A DNA stretch of 21,713 bases from Gemmatimonadota bacterium (GTDB lineage: Bacteria > 4572-55 > J002), in contig RFFQ01000056.1 in the NCBI GenBank assembly GCA_003697105.1, positions 1 to 21,713 of the forward strand, read 5' to 3'. Numbering within the stretch: position 1 is the stretch's first letter; the number at the start of each line of letters is the position of its first letter. Shown one piece after another: positions 7,573-16,074 of the stretch. Under the pieces are notes generated by a model. That model ran no database searches and had not been told where the DNA came from. It saw only the letters and a list, made by a program, of their open reading frames with translations. The position numbers and the translations under genes were made by a program.

Positions 7573-8220
7573 ATGGCTCCAGGCACATTACAGGGACTAT
7601 TTATTACCTTTGAAGGCATTGAAGGCAGTGGTAAATCCACCCAAATTCAACTGCTGGCGGAACGATTACAAGCCCAAAACTACACCTGTGTGGTGACGCG
7701 TGAACCCGGGGGGACGGCTCTTGCCGAAAAAATCCGGGACTTGTTACTCGACCCGGAACATACCACCATGTCGCCTCGTGCCGAATTGTTATTGTACGCT
7801 GCCAGCCGCAACCAGCATCTCCACGAAAAGATCATCCCGGCCTTGGAACGCGGCGACATTGTGATCTGTGACCGGTTTTATGATTCCACAACAGCCTATC
7901 AAGGTGCCGGGCGGGTGCTGGAGCCGGCGCTCATCCAAACCGTGACCGACGTTGCCGTAGGCTCACACCGTCCTGACCTCACCTTTTTTATTGATGTTCC
8001 GGTCGCGGTGGGACTTGACCGGATTCGCCAGCGGCACGGGCAACTGGATCGATTGGAATCCGAAACATTGGACTTCCACGAACGTGTCCGTGAAGGCTAT
8101 TTGGCAATTGCCCAAAATGAACCCGAACGCGTGGTACTCATTGATGGAATGCAACCGATCCCAGCGGTGCAACAGCAAATTTATCATCACCTGACAACTC
8201 ATTTCCCTTCGTTTTTATAG
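7573..8220 (+). CDS. tmk: Thymidylate kinase
   Basis: The enzyme phosphorylates dTMP to dTDP with ATP in the cytoplasm, on the path to dTTP. The P-loop is GIEGSGKS at residues 15-22 (FITFEGIEGSGKSTQ). TREPGGTALAEKIRDLLL and CDRFYDSTTAYQGAGR are the DR(Y/F) and dTMP-binding motifs. The lid region RQRHGQLDRLE carries the arginines seen in E. coli-type enzymes. The length of 215 residues is normal. AAGGAAGAG precedes ATG 7573. It heads the next plus-strand run; no convincing promoter is visible in the 84-base gap, so it may depend partly on read-through past the terminator. The prepilin peptidase gene follows after 12 bases. Confidence 0.95.
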   Translation: MAPGTLQGLFITFEGIEGSGKSTQIQLLAERLQAQNYTCVVTREPGGTALAEKIRDLLLDPEHTTMSPRAELLLYAASRNQHLHEKIIPALERGDIVICDRFYDSTTAYQGAGRVLEPALIQTVTDVAVGSHRPDLTFFIDVPVAVGLDRIRQRHGQLDRLESETLDFHERVREGYLAIAQNEPERVVLIDGMQPIPAVQQQIYHHLTTHFPSFL

Positions 8221-8232
8221 GTAACTCGTCCT

Positions 8233-9240
8233 ATGCCAGCTGCTGTTTTTTACCCGATCTGGTTTGTGTTTGGCGCGATGTGGGGCAGTTTCATCAACGT
8301 TTGCATTTACCGTATTCCCCGCCGTGAATCCATTGTTTTTCCGGCATCGCATTGCCCGCATTGTGGCACACCGATCAAACCGTATGACAACATTCCCATT
8401 CTCAGTTGGTTGGTGCTAAAAGGTAAATGTCGTGCGTGCCACAAACCGATCTCGATCCAGTATCCTATTGTGGAACTTATTTCCGGGGTTGTCTTCATGC
8501 TCGTCTTTTACCGTACGGGCTGGTCAAGCCAACTGCCGGTCTATCTTTTCTTCAGCGTGTATTTGTTGATCGGAGCGTTGACCGACCTCTTTACGTTTTT
8601 TGATCCACCCCGAACCGAATTACCGGTACACCTGATCTTGCCTCGTATCACCCTCTCTGCCGCAGAACCCCCGACAACAGAACTTGTTTGGGAAGGGGTT
8701 ATTTCCGATGAGACTTATGCCCATGAAAATCCCAATACCGAAACCGTCGGGATTGGACAACCTATTGAACCCGTCCAATTACCCCCCATTCACGTCAAGC
8801 CGATTATGGTGGAAAAGGGGATTATTCCAGATGAAATTTCAATCGGTGGCATCATCATTGGGGTGCTCTTAGCGCTCATCTCTGAACAAACCTCTTTTGA
8901 TTTGATGCTTTTCCCCCGCGAGCCTTTACTGGAAGCCGTTCTTGGATTTTTTGCCGGCGCAGGTAGTCTTTATTTGCTCTCGGTGGGGTATCGATTGCTT
9001 AAAGGCATCGACGGTATGGGCATGGGGGATGTGAAATATTTGGGAATGATCGGTGTCTTTTTGGGTTGGAAAGCCGTTATTGTTACCATTTTGGTGGGGT
9101 CGGTGGTGAGTTTGCTGGTCACTGTGCCGTATCTACTCCGGTCAAAAATGGGTTCGCAGTCCCCGATGCCATTTGGTCCCTCGCTGGCGGTGGGCGCGCT
9201 CGTTGCGCTGGCGTTCGGTGATGTCTTGTTCTTATTTTAA
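8233..9240 (+). CDS. Prepilin peptidase (A24 aspartic protease/N-methyltransferase) with long loop insertion
   Basis: This inner-membrane enzyme removes the leader of type IV pilins or type II secretion pseudopilins and methylates the new N-terminus. The start GSFINVCIYRIPR and the zinc motif C41xxC44...C66xxC69 (CPHC, CRAC) are the N-terminal methylase domain. The catalytic aspartates are most likely D118 (GALTDLFTF, at the usual IDL place) and D266 (GMGMGDVKY, the GxGD motif). In most relatives D118 is followed within about 8 residues by IPDE; here IIPDEIS comes at 197-203. A polar, proline-rich stretch of about 75 residues is thus inserted in the cytoplasmic loop. The total of 335 residues is long for the family. 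No pilin gene is in the window. It is likely co-transcribed with tmk. Confidence 0.9.
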   Translation: MPAAVFYPIWFVFGAMWGSFINVCIYRIPRRESIVFPASHCPHCGTPIKPYDNIPILSWLVLKGKCRACHKPISIQYPIVELISGVVFMLVFYRTGWSSQLPVYLFFSVYLLIGALTDLFTFFDPPRTELPVHLILPRITLSAAEPPTTELVWEGVISDETYAHENPNTETVGIGQPIEPVQLPPIHVKPIMVEKGIIPDEISIGGIIIGVLLALISEQTSFDLMLFPREPLLEAVLGFFAGAGSLYLLSVGYRLLKGIDGMGMGDVKYLGMIGVFLGWKAVIVTILVGSVVSLLVTVPYLLRSKMGSQSPMPFGPSLAVGALVALAFGDVLFLF

Positions 9241-9259
9241 TCCCAATGGAGGTTAGATT

Positions 9260-9625
9260 ATGAAGCTCACATTTAAGGACGATGGAAAATTAATCCTCGC
9301 TTATCTCAAGGGTGACCTCAATGAAAAAAGCGCTGAAAATTTTAAGACCCTGATCCGGCGGGAAGTCTTGCACGAAAAACGCCCAATCTTATTGAATTTA
9401 GATAAATTAGCCCATATAGATTCACACGGATTTGATGCCATCGGTTCCGTGATGACGGCTGTCACCTCCGGTGGCATGGGATTTTCCATTTACGTCTCAC
9501 CGGAAAATGAGAGTGTGATGAACTTGCTCAAAGCGTCACCCTATTTTGAGTTTCTGCCTGTTTTCACGGAGGAGGTAAAAGCCCGCCATGATGCCTTGCG
9601 CCCGCGTAGAAAGAGCAAAAAGTGA
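9260..9625 (+). CDS. STAS-domain protein (anti-sigma-factor-antagonist type)
   Basis: The 121-residue protein is a single STAS domain. The strand-helix core reads LILAYLKGDLNEKSAENFKT, then ILLNLDKLAHIDSHGFDAIG. The D54-S55-x-G57 motif keeps the serine that SpoIIAA-type antagonists use for phosphorylation by an anti-sigma kinase, so partner switching is possible. No kinase or phosphatase gene is next to it. A basic tail (RHDALRPRRKSKK) closes it. GGAGG at 9248-9252 precedes ATG 9260. Its stop overlaps the start of the outer-membrane protein gene (GTGA), so the two are translationally coupled and may share an envelope-related role; that link is inference. Confidence 0.8.
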   Translation: MKLTFKDDGKLILAYLKGDLNEKSAENFKTLIRREVLHEKRPILLNLDKLAHIDSHGFDAIGSVMTAVTSGGMGFSIYVSPENESVMNLLKASPYFEFLPVFTEEVKARHDALRPRRKSKK

Positions 9626-11256
9626 CCCGGATTCTGCTTATCACGATTGTTTTGATTCTTTTTACCCGTGCGGTTTCTGGGCAAGCCCAAACCAACCCGG
9701 TCACGTACGTACCACTCGATGATGACGCTTATTGGCAACTCAAGCGATTTGAAGTGCAAGGCTATCTGCGGCAGCCGATCAGCCAGACACGACCTATCTC
9801 GCGGGCAGACGTCCAGCGGGCACTTCGTGATCTGAACCATCAACAAGAAACGGGGCAGATTCAACTCACTGCCGTAGAACGGGGTGTGCTCGCAAACTTG
9901 AACCGTCGGTTTTTGCCTTCGGATTCGCTCGAACCGCATCTATTCAGCTGGCATGATCCGCACCACACTGCAGTTTTTGATCTACTGGCAGATATGCGCG
10001 TCATTGCACAATCCCGCTCAGATGATTCATCCTCTGTTGGCATCTACACCACGCTAGGGGCTGAACTCTCGGGTGCAATATTGGATAATCATCTGGGATT
10101 TTATGCCCGCAGTGTGAATGTCCGAGAATACACCTCCGGTGATGACTTACCGCGTACCGATAATTATTTCCGCGATTTTGAGTTTGGTGGCGTGTCAACG
10201 GCTTACTATGACCGTACGGAAGCCTATCTTCTTGCCAAAGTTGGTTCTGCCGGTCAAAATATCTCCCTATTGGCTGGTAAATACCAACTCATTTTTGGAC
10301 CCGGTTACCGGGGACAGTTGACGCTATCGGATCATGCCGGTTCATACCCGCTCATCCACTGCAACCTCCAATTAGGACGGATCCAATTCACCAGTTTCAC
10401 GGCTTTTCTGAAATCGATGGAGATAGATTCCCTGCGCAGTTACCGAGTAGAAAACCGGAACAGAATCCTTTACCGGCAAAAATATATGGCGGGGCACCGG
10501 ATAGAAATTCAGGTACACCCGCGTTTGCAATTGGGTCTGGAAGAAACGGTAATCTATGGTGACCGAGGCATTGATGTCGGCTATCTAATCCCGGTGATGT
10601 TTTTCCGCTCTTACGAGCATTATTTAAATGACCCGGATAATGTAGGCTGGGGCATCGACTGGAGCTGGCGTTTTCACGATAATTGGCAGGTTTATGGTGA
10701 GATATTTATCGATGATCTTTCCTTGAGTAAAATCGGTACCACGTGGTGGGGTAACAAACAAGCCTTTTTAGGTGGATTGTATGCTGTGCGCCCGTTTGGA
10801 CTGGGGAATACTGAATTCCGTTTGGAAGCGGTTCGTATCAATCCTTGGGTCTATACGCATTTTTTTCCGGTGAATCGCTACACCCATGACAATCTTGGGT
10901 TGGGGCATGAATTGGGACCGGATGTTCTTTCTCTGTTTGGGGAAATCCGGCAGTACATTTCATGGCGTTGGTGGGTCAAACTGGGGACAGAGTGGGTTCA
11001 AGCGGGTGAAGGGGGTCGCGGAGGCGACATTTTCGATATTCACCGGGATGATGTTCATGGGGAATCTGCTACATTTTTAGGTGGCACGGTTGAAGACCAA
11101 AAAACCATCACGGCTGAGACGGAGTTTATCTTGATACCTCACGTCCTTGATTTCCACTTCAGTTACACCTATACCCGGTTTGAAAACTACCGCCACCATC
11201 TGGATCGAGACCTTAACCGGCAGATGTACAAATTCAGAATCCGGGGAAATTGGTAA
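9622..11256 (+). CDS. Wzi-like outer-membrane beta-barrel protein
   Basis: The GTG start at 9622 overlaps the TGA of the STAS gene by 4 bases; it begins a signal peptide (MTRILLITIVLILFTRAVSG). The 544-residue protein then shows alternating beta-strand patterns and ends in KFRIRGNW, a terminal aromatic residue typical of outer-membrane barrels. After the signal it has PLDDDAYWQLKRFEVQGYL and ISRADVQRALRDL, the helical plug-like region common to capsule-assembly Wzi relatives. Later YLIPVMFFRSYEHYLND, DNVGWGIDWSW and YGEIFIDDLSL match the same family. Wzi itself is an outer-membrane lectin that helps anchor capsule in Gram-negatives; the exact role here is unknown. It is the last gene of the tmk run. 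Confidence 0.75.
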   Translation: MTRILLITIVLILFTRAVSGQAQTNPVTYVPLDDDAYWQLKRFEVQGYLRQPISQTRPISRADVQRALRDLNHQQETGQIQLTAVERGVLANLNRRFLPSDSLEPHLFSWHDPHHTAVFDLLADMRVIAQSRSDDSSSVGIYTTLGAELSGAILDNHLGFYARSVNVREYTSGDDLPRTDNYFRDFEFGGVSTAYYDRTEAYLLAKVGSAGQNISLLAGKYQLIFGPGYRGQLTLSDHAGSYPLIHCNLQLGRIQFTSFTAFLKSMEIDSLRSYRVENRNRILYRQKYMAGHRIEIQVHPRLQLGLEETVIYGDRGIDVGYLIPVMFFRSYEHYLNDPDNVGWGIDWSWRFHDNWQVYGEIFIDDLSLSKIGTTWWGNKQAFLGGLYAVRPFGLGNTEFRLEAVRINPWVYTHFFPVNRYTHDNLGLGHELGPDVLSLFGEIRQYISWRWWVKLGTEWVQAGEGGRGGDIFDIHRDDVHGESATFLGGTVEDQKTITAETEFILIPHVLDFHFSYTYTRFENYRHHLDRDLNRQMYKFRIRGNW

Positions 11257-11257
11257 T

Positions 11258-11287
11258 ACAAAAGCGGGTCGGTATCAACCAACCCGC
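11258..11287 (-). terminator. Terminator of the rhomboid gene, between convergent genes
   Basis: Read on the minus strand, GCGGGT (11287-11282) pairs with ACCCGC (11269-11264). Inside it GGT pairs with ACC past one mismatch, with a 4-base loop. TTTTGTATT follows from 11263. The hairpin lies 39 bases after the rhomboid stop and 7 bases past the Wzi-like stop, so it may also block plus-strand transcription, although the plus side has no T-run. Confidence 0.6.
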
Positions 11288-11326
11288 CAGGTAAATCGCC
11301 CGCACCTTATTGATGTACCACTGAGA

Positions 11327-12199
11327 TTACCGGATATTCTCTTCCTCCGAAAACAGATGGCTTGCTCGTTCTAAAATGCGCCGTTCTTGCTCGGTTAAAC
11401 TTTCGATCCCCTGTTCGTTAATCTTATCTAAAATTCGATCCACCATATCCACGACACGAGTCCGATCCAATTCACGTTCCACGGAAGGCGACCGGGTCCG
11501 TTTACGCTTACGGAACACATTGACCGGTGGAGGTGATTGCTGCTTGTAAAAGTACAAGTAACCGAAGCCAATACCAACCCCCGCCAGATGGATCAAGTGA
11601 GCAACATGATCGATTTGACCGCCCACTTCTGTCATCAGTAGTCCCAGAAAATCCAGCACGATCACCCCAATGGCAAAATACTTTGCTTTAACGGGAAATA
11701 AAAATCCGACCAGAATCACCGCGTTTGGGAAGGTCAAGGCAAATGCCAGTACAACGGCGAGTACGGCGCCGGATGCTCCGATCACCGCGACCGGAGAACT
11801 GCTGTAAAACATAAAATGCACCATATTTGCCCCGATTCCGGTGATCATATAATACCGGAAAAACTCCCGGCTACCCCATACCCGTTCCACCGGACTGCCA
11901 AACATCCACAACGCAAACATATTGAAAATGAGGTGCATCATATTGGTGCTGCTGTGCAGAAACATCGCCGAAACAAACTGCCAGATCGTGAAATGCTGGT
12001 AAACAGATTCCGGCACCAAGCCAAATGTTCGGATAAATTGATCAGAGAGGGAACCCGGTGCGACACCGCCGATCAATGCCAGCAGGATTTGAAGTACCCA
12101 AACTCCCACATTGATGAGAATCAGTCGCTTGACCATTGGTGTCCAGGCATAACTAAGGGTAAGCTCCGGTGCACCGGAAGAATTGAGAGGGGGTTGCAT
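11327..12199 (-). CDS. Rhomboid-family intramembrane serine protease
   Basis: I chose ATG at 12199 (290 residues): AAGAGGAC stands 5 bases before it, and a longer open frame upstream runs through the promoter. Six or so membrane segments contain the family motifs HxxxN (H89LIFN93), W108GSREFF, the nucleophile S143 in GASG and the catalytic H204 in HLIHLAG. It should cleave membrane-protein segments within the inner membrane. After the last membrane helix come a basic stretch (RKRKRTRS) and a helical tail, VDRILDKINEQGIESLTEQE then RRILERAS. This resembles the DUF6576 tail found on many Bacteroidota rhomboids. It is monocistronic, between its own promoter and terminator. Confidence 0.92.
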   Translation of the reverse strand: MQPPLNSSGAPELTLSYAWTPMVKRLILINVGVWVLQILLALIGGVAPGSLSDQFIRTFGLVPESVYQHFTIWQFVSAMFLHSSTNMMHLIFNMFALWMFGSPVERVWGSREFFRYYMITGIGANMVHFMFYSSSPVAVIGASGAVLAVVLAFALTFPNAVILVGFLFPVKAKYFAIGVIVLDFLGLLMTEVGGQIDHVAHLIHLAGVGIGFGYLYFYKQQSPPPVNVFRKRKRTRSPSVERELDRTRVVDMVDRILDKINEQGIESLTEQERRILERASHLFSEEENIR

Positions 12200-12274
12200 G
12201 AAGTCCTCTTGAAGTAACTTACTGATATTTAAGCTATTAACTACCACAGTGCTTTCAAAATATGTGGTTTTACC

Positions 12275-12303
12275 AACATACGGTGATCTCCAAAATTTGT
12301 CAA
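12275..12303 (-). promoter_or_regulatory. Sigma70-type promoter of the rhomboid gene
   Basis: On the minus strand a perfect -35 TTGACA (12303-12298), a 17-base spacer and -10 TATGTT (12280-12275) point to a start near 12268. The leader to ATG 12199 would be about 69 bases. This places the start codon at 12199, because the open frame upstream crosses the promoter. Confidence 0.75.
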
Positions 12304-12341
12304 CAAAAAACAGGTTTCTTTCCAAACACAGCCCATCTAAG

Positions 12342-12433
12342 GTTCCCGTAATGGTGCGAGGTGTACTTCTGGGGTCGTTCCGGCGGTGATACGAACCCTA
12401 AAAATGCACGCGGTCTCTGACCCTCACGGGAAC
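12342..12433. other. Inverted-repeat element between two divergent promoters
   Basis: The gap 12200-12536 has no convincing gene. In its centre GTTCCCGT (12342-12349) pairs perfectly with ACGGGAAC (12426-12433). Inside, GTGC (12354-12357) pairs with GCAC (12406-12409), GGGTCGT (12372-12378) pairs with ACGAACCC (12391-12398) with one bulge, and GGTC (12412-12415) pairs with GACC (12419-12422). The element lies upstream of both the rhomboid and the accC promoters, so it is in neither transcript. It could be a separate small RNA, a dispersed repeat or an operator region. On the minus strand about 57 codons are open without an ATG (about 12470 down to 12300). I match it to no known RNA family. 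Confidence 0.35.
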
Positions 12434-12452
12434 ACCGGAATGCCAAAAACCA

Positions 12453-12481
12453 TTGACAACGATCCCGGAATCATTTATGCT
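12453..12481 (+). promoter_or_regulatory. Sigma70-type promoter of accC
   Basis: A perfect -35 TTGACA (12453-12458), a 17-base spacer and -10 TATGCT (12476-12481) predict a start near 12488 and a leader of about 49 bases to ATG 12537. The TTG at 12453, in frame with accC, is the -35 box itself and therefore not a start codon. Confidence 0.8.
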
Positions 12482-12536
12482 TCTGATTCTGCAATCCTAT
12501 CTGAAACCCTTTTTCACCCTGATTAAAGAAGACACT

Positions 12537-13880
12537 ATGTTTAGAAAAGTATTGGTTGCCAATCGAGGCGAAATTGCGGTGCGCGTTATCCGTGCCTGTA
12601 AAGAACTCGGTCTCAAAACCGTGGCGGTTTACTCCCAAGCTGACGAAGATTCCTTGCATGTTCATCTGGCGGATGAGAGTGTTTGCATTGGTCCGCCGCT
12701 TTCGGTGGACAGCTATCTAAAACCCGCACAAATTATCAGTGCGGCGGAGATCACGGATGCGGATGCGATCCATCCCGGTTACGGATTCCTCGCCGAGAAT
12801 GCACAATTTGCCCAAATGTGTGAAAAATCAGGCGTAACCTTTATCGGACCCTCCCCGGAGAATATCCGAATGATGGGCGATAAATCTCTGGCAAAAGAGA
12901 ACATGCAAAAAGCGGGCGTGCCCACCGTGCCGGGCAACAAAGGGATTTTGAAAGATGTCGATCATGCCATTGAAGCCGCCTATCAGATTGGGTATCCGGT
13001 CATTTTGAAGGCATCAGCCGGTGGTGGTGGTAAAGGTATGCGCATTGTGGGAGATGTGGACGGGGTGCAAAAAACCTTCAAAGTGCTGCAAGGCGAAGCG
13101 CAAGCCGCCTTCGGTTCTCCAGATTTATACATTGAAAAATATATCCAGCGACCTCGCCATATTGAAGTGCAATTGATCGGCGATACTCACGGCAATGTGA
13201 TTCATCTGGGCGAACGCGATTGTTCTATTCAACGCCGCCACCAAAAATTGGTGGAAGAAGCCCCCTCTCCGGCAGTTAGTGACGAATTGCGGGACTATAT
13301 CGGCGGGGTATCGGTGCAAGGTGCCAAGGGCATTGGCTATCGTAGCGCGGGCACCATCGAGTATCTGATGGATGACCAACACAATTTTTATTTCATGGAG
13401 ATGAATACCCGGATTCAGGTGGAACATCCGGTCACCGAGTGGATTACCGGTGTCGATTTGGTTAAAGAGCAGATTCGAGTTGCCATGGGGGAAAAGCTCT
13501 CTGTCACCCAAGCCGATATTCACTTACACGGACATGCCATTGAGTGCCGCATTAACGCGGAAGACCCTTCGCGTAATTTTGCCCCTTCCCCGGGGCAAAT
13601 CACCGCTTTCCACGCCCCGGGAGGCATTGGTGTGCGGGTCGATTCCCACTGCTACACCGGCTATCACATCCCTCCTTTTTATGATTCCATGATTGCAAAA
13701 GTTATTACGCATGGCCATACCCGCCAAGAAGCAATTGCCCGCATGCGGCGGGCATTGGAGGAGTTTGTGATTGAAGGTGTCAATACAACCATCCCTTTTC
13801 ATTTAAAAGTGCTGGAAGACCCCACATTTTTAGAGGGAACTATTGATACGACGTTTATCGAACGGATTCATTTTAAGTAG
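12537..13880 (+). CDS. accC: Biotin carboxylase subunit of acetyl-CoA carboxylase
   Basis: The 447-residue enzyme carboxylates biotin on its carrier protein with ATP and bicarbonate, the first half of malonyl-CoA formation. The start [20 protein letters not shown] is the family N-terminus. Next come [14 protein letters not shown], the ATP-grasp glycine loop [12 protein letters not shown], and [34 protein letters not shown] carries the catalytic Glu, Asn and Arg, and ECRINAEDP lies in the C-terminal domain. The length matches stand-alone AccC (E. coli has about 449), and there is no fused biotin carrier. accB, the usual neighbour, is absent on both sides. A pyruvate-carboxylase A subunit or another acyl-CoA carboxylase subunit is possible from sequence alone. 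A DUF4097-type gene follows after 20 bases. Confidence 0.93.
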   Translation: MFRKVLVANRGEIAVRVIRACKELGLKTVAVYSQADEDSLHVHLADESVCIGPPLSVDSYLKPAQIISAAEITDADAIHPGYGFLAENAQFAQMCEKSGVTFIGPSPENIRMMGDKSLAKENMQKAGVPTVPGNKGILKDVDHAIEAAYQIGYPVILKASAGGGGKGMRIVGDVDGVQKTFKVLQGEAQAAFGSPDLYIEKYIQRPRHIEVQLIGDTHGNVIHLGERDCSIQRRHQKLVEEAPSPAVSDELRDYIGGVSVQGAKGIGYRSAGTIEYLMDDQHNFYFMEMNTRIQVEHPVTEWITGVDLVKEQIRVAMGEKLSVTQADIHLHGHAIECRINAEDPSRNFAPSPGQITAFHAPGGIGVRVDSHCYTGYHIPPFYDSMIAKVITHGHTRQEAIARMRRALEEFVIEGVNTTIPFHLKVLEDPTFLEGTIDTTFIERIHFK

Positions 13881-13900
13881 ATTAAGAAAGGCGGTGCGTC

Positions 13901-14917
13901 ATGAACTCCCACCGATTTTTTATCTTGAATATGGCTTTCGTGTTGTGCGGTTCACTCTGGCTGGTGAGCTGTAACCCGTTGCGGCTCAAAGATGATCAAG
14001 CTACGTTTAAGTCACACTGTTATCATTGGGCTGTGGATACCTCGTTGGCATACCAGCACCGGCAAGTAACCTTAAGCACCATGTTGACGGAATCCGGTAA
14101 GCTCATCATTGATAATGCCGTAGGCAGTATTGCCATCCGTCCCGGAAAGTGGTCTAATGTCTTTGTCAAAGGTGAAATTTATCTACCGGAGGGGCAACCG
14201 TTGGATAGTGTGAGTGTGCGTTCTCAAATCCAAAATTCCCCAACTCGGAGTGACTCAAATTTTGTGTACATTTATACCGATTATCGCCTGACGGATCGCT
14301 TTGATGGGTTTACCCTGATGGACGTGTTCGTGCCGGAAGAATTAAAAGAATTGGAAATTAGATCGAAATCTGCCTCAATCACCATCTCCCAGCTCAATGC
14401 GAACCTGATTATCGGATCACCATGCAGTAATGTAATTGCCCGTGAAATCACCGGTGATTCCGAAATATGGGTCGAATACGGAAACGTTATCTTGGAAAAT
14501 AACGGTGGGCATGTGAATATTGAAAATATCGCCGGGGATGTTACTTTAATCGCTAAAGTGGAGAATGGAAAAACGTACGATGTCGAAACGGTGAGTGGCA
14601 CCATCCAATTTATTCCCCGCAATAACAGTGGTAGCATCTCGATTGCCACGGTCTCCGGGCGCATTGATGTCAGTGAGAACCTGATCTCCACGGAGAGCAG
14701 CCCCTTCAGCGAAAACCCGGGATATGCCACGGAACTTCGGGGTGAGATCGAAATTCAAGGTGAAGATATTCCGCAAGCTGATGTCACGGATCGCCTGTTA
14801 CAAATTAGTGCCGGTAAGCGTTCGGAAGCCCAAGTGGTTGAAGGGCGGTTGGGCACCGGCAGTGCCCGCATCTATCTAAACAGCACCAACGGTGATATTT
14901 ACGTCCGCCAACCCTGA
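13901..14917 (+). CDS. Lipoprotein with DUF4097-type beta-strand repeats
   Basis: The 338-residue product begins with a lipoprotein signal ending LVSC, a near-canonical lipobox with Cys24, so it should be anchored in the membrane. The mature part is made of repeating short strands such as GKLIIDNAVGSIAIRPG, GDVTLIAKVENG, VETVSGTIQFIP and ATVSGRIDVSENL. This is the DUF4097 (putative adhesin) beta-helix style: strand, small turn, strand, with Gly or Ser at turns. It ends ARIYLNSTNGDIYVRQP, as many DUF4097 proteins do. The molecular role of the family is unknown. AAGAAAGGCGGTG provides the ribosome site. It is in one run with accC and overlaps the glycosyltransferase gene (TGATG). Confidence 0.8.
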   Translation: MNSHRFFILNMAFVLCGSLWLVSCNPLRLKDDQATFKSHCYHWAVDTSLAYQHRQVTLSTMLTESGKLIIDNAVGSIAIRPGKWSNVFVKGEIYLPEGQPLDSVSVRSQIQNSPTRSDSNFVYIYTDYRLTDRFDGFTLMDVFVPEELKELEIRSKSASITISQLNANLIIGSPCSNVIAREITGDSEIWVEYGNVILENNGGHVNIENIAGDVTLIAKVENGKTYDVETVSGTIQFIPRNNSGSISIATVSGRIDVSENLISTESSPFSENPGYATELRGEIEIQGEDIPQADVTDRLLQISAGKRSEAQVVEGRLGTGSARIYLNSTNGDIYVRQP

Positions 14918-16035
14918 TGATGGCTATCTTTAATACCACTCTGGTGATTTCCACCGCGATATATTGCATAACCCTGCTTTGGTTGTTAGCAGGGTTGTTT
15001 CGTTTAAAACCCGGACAATCGGAAGAACAACCGCGCGTTTCGGTGATTGTTCCGGCTCGGAATGAAGCCGCCACCATCCAAACTTGCCTTGAAGCCTTAC
15101 TCCGCCAAACGTATCCCGTCGATAAATTAGAACTGATTTTTGTGGATGATCGATCGACTGATGAGACGGCAGCGATTATCCGTGCCTACGCCAACCGTTA
15201 CCATCAAATTCGGTTGGTGTCCGTTACGGCAGAACAACCGCAGTTGGTCGGCAAGAAAAACGCGATCACGCAGGGGATCGCCCAAAGTAATGGGACGTTG
15301 ATTTTAGCGCTGGATGCGGACTGCCAACCCGGCGCCGAGTGGGTGAGGCAGATGGTACGCTACTTTGAACCGGACGTGGGGGTAGTGGCAGGTTATGTGT
15401 ACACAGAAACACCGGCGGAACATGTACCACACTGGCAACGGATGCGGGGCTTGGAACGGCTCGGGGTTGTTGCCGTTGCCGCCGGAAGCATGGGGTGGAA
15501 CGTCGGGATAACCTGTACTGCCAACAATTTTGCCTACCGCCGGCAGGTTTTTGAAGAAGTCAACGGGTTTGCCGGCATTGGGCATATTCGTTCCGGGGAT
15601 GACGATCTATTTGTGCAAAAGATTTTTCGGGAAACATCATGGCAGTTTCGCTATGCCACCCATCCGGGAACCTTTGTCCGCACCCAAGTACCAACATCTC
15701 TTCAGCAAGCTTGGCAACAGGAAAAACGACGCTCCAGCAAGGCAAAATATTATCCGCTGTGGTTGGTTCTGGCACTTATTCCGCCATTTGTGATGAATCT
15801 TCAATTTGGGGTTGCTCTCCTGACCGGTTTCTGGTGGCAGGGCATCATTCCGGTTGCCGGGGGCTGTTTTGGAGCCAAAACTCTGATTGAAGGATTGGTG
15901 ATGGTGCGAACAAGCGCCCTATTTAAGCGATGGGACTTGTGGCGCTATTTCCCTCTGGTGGAAATACTCTATATCCCGTATTTCGTGGTGTTGGCAGTGG
16001 TGGGGACGTTCGGGAAATACCGGTGGAAGGATTAA
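14917..16035 (+). CDS. Membrane-bound family 2 glycosyltransferase
   Basis: The 372-residue protein has an N-terminal membrane helix (residues about 5-28), then a GT-A domain. VSVIVPARNEAATI is the nucleotide-sugar strand. D77-D78 in FVDDRSTDET and D133/D135 in LDADCQPG bind substrate and metal. RSGDDDLF is near the acceptor site, and Q268EKRR resembles the QxxRW motif of processive family 2 enzymes with Arg for Trp. Hydrophobic segments from about residue 285 form the C-terminal membrane part. It should move a sugar from a nucleotide donor to a lipid or glycan at the inner membrane; the product is unknown. ATG 14917 overlaps the previous stop; a second ATG at 14920 would also serve. Confidence 0.88.
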   Translation: MMAIFNTTLVISTAIYCITLLWLLAGLFRLKPGQSEEQPRVSVIVPARNEAATIQTCLEALLRQTYPVDKLELIFVDDRSTDETAAIIRAYANRYHQIRLVSVTAEQPQLVGKKNAITQGIAQSNGTLILALDADCQPGAEWVRQMVRYFEPDVGVVAGYVYTETPAEHVPHWQRMRGLERLGVVAVAAGSMGWNVGITCTANNFAYRRQVFEEVNGFAGIGHIRSGDDDLFVQKIFRETSWQFRYATHPGTFVRTQVPTSLQQAWQQEKRRSSKAKYYPLWLVLALIPPFVMNLQFGVALLTGFWWQGIIPVAGGCFGAKTLIEGLVMVRTSALFKRWDLWRYFPLVEILYIPYFVVLAVVGTFGKYRWKD

Positions 16036-16060
16036 AAAACCCGCCTTAAGAAAGACGGGT
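16034..16060 (-). terminator. Terminator of the mscS/trxB-like/STAS run
   Basis: Read on the minus strand, ACCCG (16060-16056) pairs with CGGGT (16043-16039). After one mismatch, CTT pairs with AAG around a 4-base loop. Six T follow, and the T-run overlaps the glycosyltransferase stop on the other strand. It lies 15 bases past the STAS stop. Confidence 0.8.
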
Positions 16061-16074
16061 AAAAGGGAAACATG

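Noticed and set aside
12200-12325. Longer rhomboid N-terminus
   Set aside because: It crosses the promoter and has no similarity to rhomboids; ATG 12199 has a ribosome site.
12378-12391. CCGGCGGTGAT resembles part of an FMN riboswitch
   Set aside because: The other conserved blocks of that riboswitch are missing, and the piece lies upstream of the accC promoter rather than in a leader.
12453-12536. Longer accC start at TTG 12453
   Set aside because: The TTG is part of the -35 box, so it is not transcribed; the family N-terminus starts at 12537.
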